Below, in pieces: positions 52,492 through 61,400 of a stretch of 64,000 bases of DNA. The stretch is taken from the NCBI RefSeq assembly GCF_000311845.1, contig NZ_HE978574.1:525056-589055 (forward strand), read 5' to 3'. A model generated the notes under the pieces. That model made no database searches. It worked only from the letters and a program-made list of their open reading frames with translations, and was not told the origin of the DNA. Source of the stretch: Enorma massiliensis phI. GTDB taxonomy: Bacteria; Actinomycetota; Coriobacteriia; Coriobacteriales; Coriobacteriaceae. A program made the position numbers and the translations under genes. Numbering within the stretch: position 1 is the stretch's first letter; every line of letters begins with the position of its first letter.

Positions 52492-55400
52492 ATGGAGCGA
52501 TTTCGGCGTGTCCTGCGGCATATTGCAGCATTCGGAAAACAGCATGCGCTACGAGCGATAAGCTTAGTGCTTGTCGTGGTACTGGCGTATCAGACAACGT
52601 TGGGAAGCGGCGTGGCGTATGCCGTGGCAGACGGCTTGCAGTCCATGCGGGAGGCAAACGAGACAGCGATCCTGCTGGACAGCGCTGGCTCTGAACCCGA
52701 AATCAAGAACGGGGGGGGGCAGTCAAAAACTGATGCGGTAGGCGACGAAGCCACTACTGGCGAGACAGAAGAAAGCGGAGCGTCTGCGCAGCCCGGGTCC
52801 TCGGAATCCGAGGGTACCGGAACGACCGAAACCCCATCGACCAATACTGACCAGGAACAAGGTACTTCCCAAACAGATGAGACGAACGCCTCGGCCGGTG
52901 AGGCTGCCGGCTCAGGCGAGGTTGCCGACTCAGATAACGGCGCGAACACGGACGGTCAGCCCACCAACGATGCGGAGCAGACCTCCCAGCAGGAGGAGCG
53001 CATCGACCCGCGCTCCTGGGAGGGTGACTTCGACGCGCTCGCGCTTTCGAGCACGGGCCTCGTCTTCACCGACCCCGAGGACGGCTACCCGGCGGAGGAT
53101 ATCGAGAAGGGCACGCTGCCTGATGAGCTCCGCGCTCAGCTGAACCTTGAGTTTGAGCTCGACCCCGCCCAGTGGGCCGAGAACCCGGAGAACACCCGCG
53201 CTGCGGTCATTGCGGGCGATACCGTGACCGTGCCGCTGCCCGAGAACTTTGCGCCGATCGACCCCGACGCGAAGCTCGATGTGTTCCAGCTCGACGAGAA
53301 CGACGAGCCCACCACGATCCGCATCGCGACCGCCGAGGTGGTCGACGGTGCGCTCAAGATTACCTTCATCGCGCCCGAGGATACCGAGACGGGCGAGACC
53401 TACCTCGTGGGCGCCGCGCCCGAGGCGACGGACGGCTCCGAGCAGACCCCGGTGCTCGCGACGCTCCATGCGCGCATCGATCTGGACGTACTTGTGCCCG
53501 CGAGCTTGGTGGGAGACGAGGCATCCGAGCTTACCTGGACCCTTCAAGAGGACACGAAGGGCGAGAAGGACCCCCAGACCGCGACGCTTGAAGTTCCCGC
53601 GCGCGCCGAGCTGCTGGAGCAGCTGGGGCTCGCCGAGGACGAGGCCGCTGGTGACGAGGCGGACGGCGAGGGACAGGCTCCGGCGAATGAGGAAGATGTC
53701 GATGCGGTCATCGATCTTGCGGGCCAGGCGCTCAACGATATCCTGACGCGGGACGGCACGCAGACGATTTCGTACAGCTATGCCGAGCTGTCCGGCAGCG
53801 CCACTATGCGCATCACCTGGTGCGACAACAACTCGAGCGGTCGCCCCGACATGGGGGCGTATGCTGCCGGCGTGATCCCCCAGTTCCAGCTTGGCAATGG
53901 CGGTGCGTGGATTGATCTGGTGGATGCGAGCGGCAACCTCACGCAGGCGGCACGCGATGCGCTCCATATCGCCGAGGGCGAAACGCCCGCGTGGGTCCGG
54001 CAGGCGGTGGCCAGCGTCGTGAGCGTGGGTACGTGGAACCTCTCGGTGAGCGGGCTGCCGACCAAGCTGGTGACTACGACGACCGCGCCTGACTTGGATG
54101 AAAACGGAAATCCGCAGTACGACGAGCACGGCAACTTGATAACTCAGAGCACCGAGGAGCGTCAGGATATTTCCTGGCGCCTCAACGACACCAACACGCG
54201 GCCGGACGGCTACACCTACGGCGAGAACGACGGTGGTGCGACCACCAACGAAAGTGGCGATGGCCAGCGCTACCTCATGCTCACGCAGACCTACGAGTTC
54301 ACCATCGAGGGCAAGCTCGGCGAGGACACTCTCAAGAAGATTTTCGGCGACACCTTTGATAACAAGGATTACGCCGACCACTTCCGCTTCAGCGCACTTA
54401 TCGACAACAAGCAGGTGACTGACGAGGGCGGAGCCACCCGGTTCGGTACGATTGAGAATATGAGCGGTGGGAAGTACCCGGAGGGCCAATCGTTCAGCAT
54501 CAAGTTTAGCGAGGATGACAAGACGGCGACCATCACCGCGACGCTGCCCCGCTACACCGAGGATGGCGCCCCGATCGTCTACTACGCCTATTTCGAGGAT
54601 TCGGATGCCGGGACGGGCGCGGACTACTTCCAGCCGGCATACGATAACTCTGCTTCGCCGAGCCACGGCAGCTCGGTCGACGCGCTCTATGATGGCGGGA
54701 CCATGACGCTGCGTCCCATGGGCACCACGAGTTACGACGCCGAGAAGGTTTGGCTCGACGGCGATAAGACCGATCGTCCTGGAGCGACCTTCACGCTTTG
54801 GCGCTACTCGATGCACGGCAGTGCGGCGACTGCCGCACAGGTGCAGCTGAACGAGGTCGGCAGTGCTGACGCCGGCGAGACTGAGCCGGGGACCTCGGTG
54901 AGCGCCGTTGGCTACGTGCAGGTCACCATTTCTGAGGATAGCCAGAGCCCCGTCGACCTCGGTGCGCTCCTCGCTGCTAAATATGGCGAAGCGGGAGAGA
55001 GCATTCTCAACAACCTGCCCAAGTATGACCCGGATGGCTACCCCTATATCTACGCCCTGCGCGAGGAGGCGACCCCGGCAGGTTACGAGACCGTCTACGG
55101 CACCGTGGGCGAGGATGGCAGCGTCTCCGACACGAATCCCAACTACACGGACGAGAACGGCAAGACGTGGCTCGACGCGCCCAACCGCACAACCGACCAC
55201 TTCATCTACAACGACGGGACCATTACGAACCGCCTGACCGGCACCGTGGAGGTCGAGGCCACCAAGACTTGGGAAATCGCCGCGTTCCAGGACTCGCTTG
55301 ACGACGTGGTGGTCGAGTTCACCGCGCAGAGCCGCATCAAGGGCTCGGACGATGCGTGGCAGGACACCGACAAGACGATCGACGTTGATGGCTGGAAGGC

Positions 55401-58400
55401 CGAGATCCTCACCCAGACGTTCAGCGATACCTTCCCCCAATACGACGCGCACGGTAACGAGCTCGAGTACCGCTGGGTCGAGACGGGCGTCACGCTCGGC
55501 GACCAGGAGACGAGCTTCGAGCGTAACGACAACGGCGGCGGCACCTTCACCCTCACGCTCCAGAACGAGGAGGGCGAGGACGAGCAGCTTGCCTTCACTT
55601 CCACGCTCGACTCGGACACGAACACCATCACGAACACCTTTGAGAACGTGACCGAGGAGCACGTTGACAAGTACTGGGAGCAGCCGGACGGTTCGCTCGC
55701 GCAGATCAAGCCGCAGGACGGCGCCTATGAGGACCATCCCGATTTGGACACGACGGGCGTCGCGCACGTGCAGCTCTTCCAGAACGGCAGTCTTGTCGGC
55801 ACGTTTGAGCTGGACGGCACCACGGACGCCCAGGCCACCCCGATCGAGGGGCTTGACGGGGCGACGTATCAGGAGACGCGGTCCTATCATCTCGACTTCG
55901 AGGACCTGCCCAAGTACGACGAGGGCGGCGTGCGTTACAGCTATCTCGTGCTGGAGGCACAAACGCCCGACGGCTGGTATGCCGACCGCACCTATGACGC
56001 CGAGACCCACACCACCCGGATCGACAACCGGATCGGTGCGGGCGAGTCGTCCGAAGTCCGCATCATCAAGAACTGGAACGACGGCGACGACTCGCAGCAT
56101 CGCCTCCCCGTCGCAGTGAACCTCGTGGCGCTGCACGACATGCAGTCCAAAGCGATCAACGCCGATGGGACGCCGCGCTACTCCTACGAGGCGGGCGAGG
56201 CCGTGAACGCCACGCCGATCATCCTCACGGCCGCCGAGACGTGGTATGCCGAGTACACGGTGCCGATCGGCGGCCTCACCTATAAGGACTTCAAGATTGT
56301 CGAGCTCTACCTGATCGGCACGGATGCCGACGGTAGCGAGGTGCATTATCCGGTCGTTGACAGCGAGGAGGCGCCGGGCGCTTACGATCACCTCACCACC
56401 GATCGCGAGTGGATGAACGTCGGTTGGACCGAGGGCACCGAGCGCGTGGCCACGCCAGACCACGTGTACGAGGTGAGCGCGACCGAAACTGCTGAGCCGC
56501 AGTACAACGAGGACGTGCAAGCCGTGACCGCGACGAACCGCCGTTTGGGCCTCGTCGACCTCACGGTTGTGAAGAACTGGAAGGACCAGGGCGAGCACAC
56601 GCGTCCGGCAGCACAGATCGTGCTCACGAGCACCGAGTATCCGGATGCGTTCACGGCCGATACCGACGGCAACGTTTGGGTGCAGGTGAGCGACAATAAG
56701 CTGCCTGTGCTCGACAACGAGGGCAACCAGCTCAACATGCATAATCCTGCGGTGAGTGCTGATGGTACCGTGCCCGATGGTGCCGTGAGCGTGCGCGCGG
56801 CGACCGATGACGAGCCGAGCGCCGTAGTCATCACGGTCAACACCGATAGCGCTGAATACACGTCTGAATACCACTTCTTCGGTCTTCCGAAGTACGACGA
56901 GCACGGCGACGTCGTCCATTACGACGTGAACGAGGAGTGGCTCGGCGCGCACGATGAGTACTCGAGGTCGAAGAGCGTGGGCGAGTACACGGTCGGCTCG
57001 CGCCACTTCCACGATACGCAGACGTTCACGTTCACCAACACGCGCCAGGGTACGCGCGAAGTGACGTTCAACAAGCTCTGGCAGGACCGGTACGTGAATG
57101 ACGACCTGCGCCAGCGCCCGGACATCTACCTTACGCTTTACCGCGTGACGGTTGGCGAGAACGCGGAAGGTCAGATCACCTATAGCGACCCGGAGCAGGT
57201 GGATGGCTATGTGCATTACCTGTGGACGGGCACCGCGGACGCGGAAAACCCGCAGTACGAGCAGAGCTGCACGATTTCCGGGCTGCCCGCCTACGATGAG
57301 AACGGCAGCGAATACATCTACTACGCGAGCGAGAGCATGTCCGCCGACGGCACGTCGCTCGACTATAAGCCTGTGTACTTCGACTACACGAATATGGCGA
57401 CGGTGCACGAGGGGGAGAGCGCAGAGCCCCAAGCGGTGAACGTGGATTCCGCGTATGTGAGCGCGAATCCCACCGAGAACGGCACCGGTTGGGCGATTCA
57501 TGAGGACGGCACGTTCGTGAACGCGCTCGCCAACAACCTCGTGGCACGCGGCACGAAGCTCTGGGAGGACGTGCCCGGCAACGTGAGCCAGGGGGGCGCT
57601 GGTACGGCGCTCGCCGACACCGATCTGCCCGAGGTCACCGTGTACTTGCAGCAGCGCGTGCAGGGAGAGGACTGGCCGTCTCTCACGTTCAGCAACCAGA
57701 ATGGCGTGTGGACCCCCAACGCGGAGGGTGCCGTCGCTTGGACGTCCGACCTCGCACAGGTGACGACCAACCAGTACAGCTACACGCTCACGCACACCGG
57801 CGAGAACACCGCTGAGAGCGCGGCTGAGGCGATTGATGAGACGAACCCGACGCTACCTGAAGGCGCCGAGCTCTTGCCGCGCTATACCGACGACGGCCGG
57901 CTCTACGAGTACCGCGCCATCGAGGTGGTGTGGGGGCTGCTCGACCAGCCGGGCGGGTTCACGTCTGAGTGGATTCAGAGCGGCGGCGAAAACGGTGGCC
58001 CTGCCGACTTCTCCGCAATCCGCGACAGCGAAGAAGACTCCATGGGCATCTACGTGATTGAGCACGGAGAGACAGGCTCGTTCCTCATCAGCAACATCTA
58101 CAGCTCCCCGACGGGCAACCTCACGGTGCAGAAGCACTACACCGGTCGCGAGGCGGGCGACCGCTATCCCGACACGACGTTCGACGTGTACCGGTATTAC
58201 GTGAACGAGGACGGTGTCGAGAGCGAGCACGCGCTCGTGGACAGCGTGACGCTCACGAACGACATGCTGAGAGCAGAGGAGCCCGAAAGTCTTGATGGCC
58301 TGACGGTTGAACATGCCGGAGAAGAAACGACCACGGCCCAGTACACCTTCAGCGGCCTTGATATCTACGCGCCCGACGGCAGCTACTGGCAGTACTACGT

Positions 58401-61400
58401 GGTTGAGCACAACATCAACGGCTACACGACCACCGTGGGCGTGGGCAATCTTGGCACCGATGCGGTGACCGACGCCGGCGAGGCCGTCGATGGTGGCGTG
58501 AGCTCCGGTGTACTCTGCCCGGAGGAGGGAACCGCTGACGCACCTGAGCCTGGCGACGGGCAGGCTACGCGCGAGGTCACTGGCACCGTGCTTGCAGAGA
58601 TGAATGGTGACCAGGTTGAAATGGGCGAAGACGGCCAAGCTGTGACCGACACCGACCCCGACGTGACCTTCAAGAACAACTATGCGACTAAGGACACCGA
58701 TCTTACCGGTACCAAGACCTGGAGCGACTTCAATAACATCTTCAACCTGCGCCCCACGGTCGAGGAATTCACAGAGGGGCTCACTGTTAAGCAAATTGGC
58801 AATGGTGCCGAGACCGATATCACGAATAGTCTCCAGAGCAAAGACGAGAACAATCCGTACTACTTCACGGTTACAACCTCAGAGGGGTCAAGCAACTACA
58901 CCATCAAGCTCAACAACGTCCCGTTGTACGCCCCGGACGGTACCGCTTACCGGTACCGTATCACCGAGAATCTGAGCGGCATGGTGCTCGGCGAGACGGG
59001 AGACACGGGCGAGTCCGATGCCGGTTCGCAGGAGACGGCGGACGGCTACTACACCGCCTCGAATGAGTCCTCCATGGTGACCGCGGGCTCCGATGGCCAG
59101 TTCAGCTTCACCAACTCCCTCAAGGGCCAGGCAACGGTTAAAAAGGTGTGGCACGACGGAGGCGATCCGTATGGTCTGCGCCCGACGTCCGTGACGGTGC
59201 GCCTGCAAGCGCGCTACACCTATGCGGGCGGCGAGACCGGTGACTGGCAGGATCCGGTTAAGATTCTCAATGATCTTGGATATTGGAAAACCTTCGCCTC
59301 GCAATTTGAGACGGAGGATGCTGCGCGCGCGTTCTTCCAGAAGACCCTGAACGCCGACAACGGCTGGCGCGCCTCGTGGACGGACTTGCCCACGGCCGGG
59401 CGCGGCACTGCTGAGGGTCATGCCGGCATGCTCTTCACCATTGACTACCGCGTGGTCGAGGTCGCGATTGGCGACCAGGAAATCGACCAGCCTGAGGGTA
59501 CCGGCGAGAACTACAGTTTCCAGTACACGCCGAATGAGGGCGGCGAGTACCACCCCTACCAGCCCGCACAGGACAGCTGGACGAACGAGAACGGCCATAG
59601 CGACACGACCATATCCAACGCGCTCGAGGGTACCAGCATCTCGGCCACGAAGTCGTGGGACGACTCCGACAACGTCTGGGGCACCCGTCCCGGAGGAAAT
59701 AATTGGTCGGTGACGTATCTGCTGCAGCGCAAGCTTGGGGCCGATGGCGACTGGACCTGGGTTGTGGGGTATGGCGATCCTGAGGCAACCACTCCGCTGG
59801 ATAGCAATATCGTGCGCGAGACGATTACCGCGAGCGATGAAAACGGAACGGCCACATGGGATAACCTGCCGATGTACGCGATGTACGACACGAATGGCAA
59901 GGCATACGAGTACCGCGTGGTCGAGCAGGTGCCTGGCAGCTATGACGTCGAGGGCGGCACGGAAGTTGACACAGCGACCGCCAATGGCGTGACCTATCGT
60001 TATTACGTGGTCGATTCCACGGAGGGCACAGGCGACGCCCCCGATTCGCAGACCTTCACGAACGACCTGCGTACGACGACCCTCACGGGTACGAAGAAGT
60101 GGGACGACCACGGCACGGGCCTTGCGAGCGGTCTGACCGAGGACGACATGCCCACGATGACGCTCTATCGCGCCATTGTGACGGGACGGGATGCCGAAGG
60201 AAACCCGACATCGTTCGGTGGCGCTGAGCCGGTCACGTATCACGGAAGCGATGACGGTCAGCCCACGTGGACCGTCAGTGGCGACACCTGGACCTTCACC
60301 TATGAGGGCCTGCCCGCCGCGAACGAGGACGACGTCGAGTACGTCTACTGGGCGGAGGAGCAACCCGGTTCCGCCGGCTACTACCCACTCTACGGGAGTG
60401 AGAATCCGGCTGGCGCGTCGCATGATGCTGTCGGCACAACGATCGACACGCCTGCGACTGCCGGCACGGACGGCTCTCAGACCAACGAGCAGATTACCAA
60501 CGTCGCGACGCAGCTCACGCTCGACAAGGTCAGCGATTTCAGCGGCGATACGGAGGACTTCGATGGCGTCGAGCTGCGTGTGACATCGCGTGATGGCAAC
60601 ACCACCTACGCCCGATGGATAAAGAATGCCGATGATACCGTGCAGACCTACACGTGGGTGAACGGCACGACGGCGCCTGAGGAGACGGGCGATGCCGTGA
60701 GCCGTACGGACGGGCTGATCGTCGGGCTCCACGCCGGCGCGTACCAGGTCAACGAGGTCGCCGAAACCGTACCCGAAGGGTATGCTCTCGCCGATCCGGT
60801 GAACTTCGAAATCGAGACTAACGGTACCGCAGCTACGGCAGGCTCTGTGACGACCGAGACCGAAGGCGGCATCCATACCATCGAGGTGACGGCGACCGAT
60901 CCGGTGTTGCGCGCGCATCTCCAGCTCATGAAGTATGTGTCGGCTGATGGCTCTGCTTCCGGACAACCACTTGCCGGAGCGAAGTTCGATCTGTATCGTG
61001 ATGGCTATGACGATCCGATTGCTCAAGGATTGACCTCGGATAATGAGGGCAAGGTTACAACAAACAGCTCTGCAAACGGCAGCATCAATCTGTCCGAGGC
61101 GTTCCAAAGTGACCATGGTGGCAAGTACACCACGCTTGCCGACGGTCTGCCCGAGGGCACGTATTACTTCGTGGAAACCGATGCCACGACGGGTGCTGTT
61201 ATGCCCGATGCGACGAAGTCTCCGGAGCTGAAGATCACGCAGACCGATCACGGCACGATTGTGTCGACGATTGCTGGCAGCGACGATCCTGCCCAGATGG
61301 GCAACGAGGACTTCTCGGCAACCGTGAAGCTGCACAAGTACGATTCTGTGACCAATGACCCGGTGTCCGGCGCCGCGTTCACGGTGGTGTTCACGCCTGA

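Noticed and set aside
52930..57795. Antisense open frame of about 1,620 codons opposite the adhesin
   Set aside because: It is the mirror of strong codon bias in the + strand gene. No ribosome-binding site or protein family is recognisable, and its residues follow the sense repeats.
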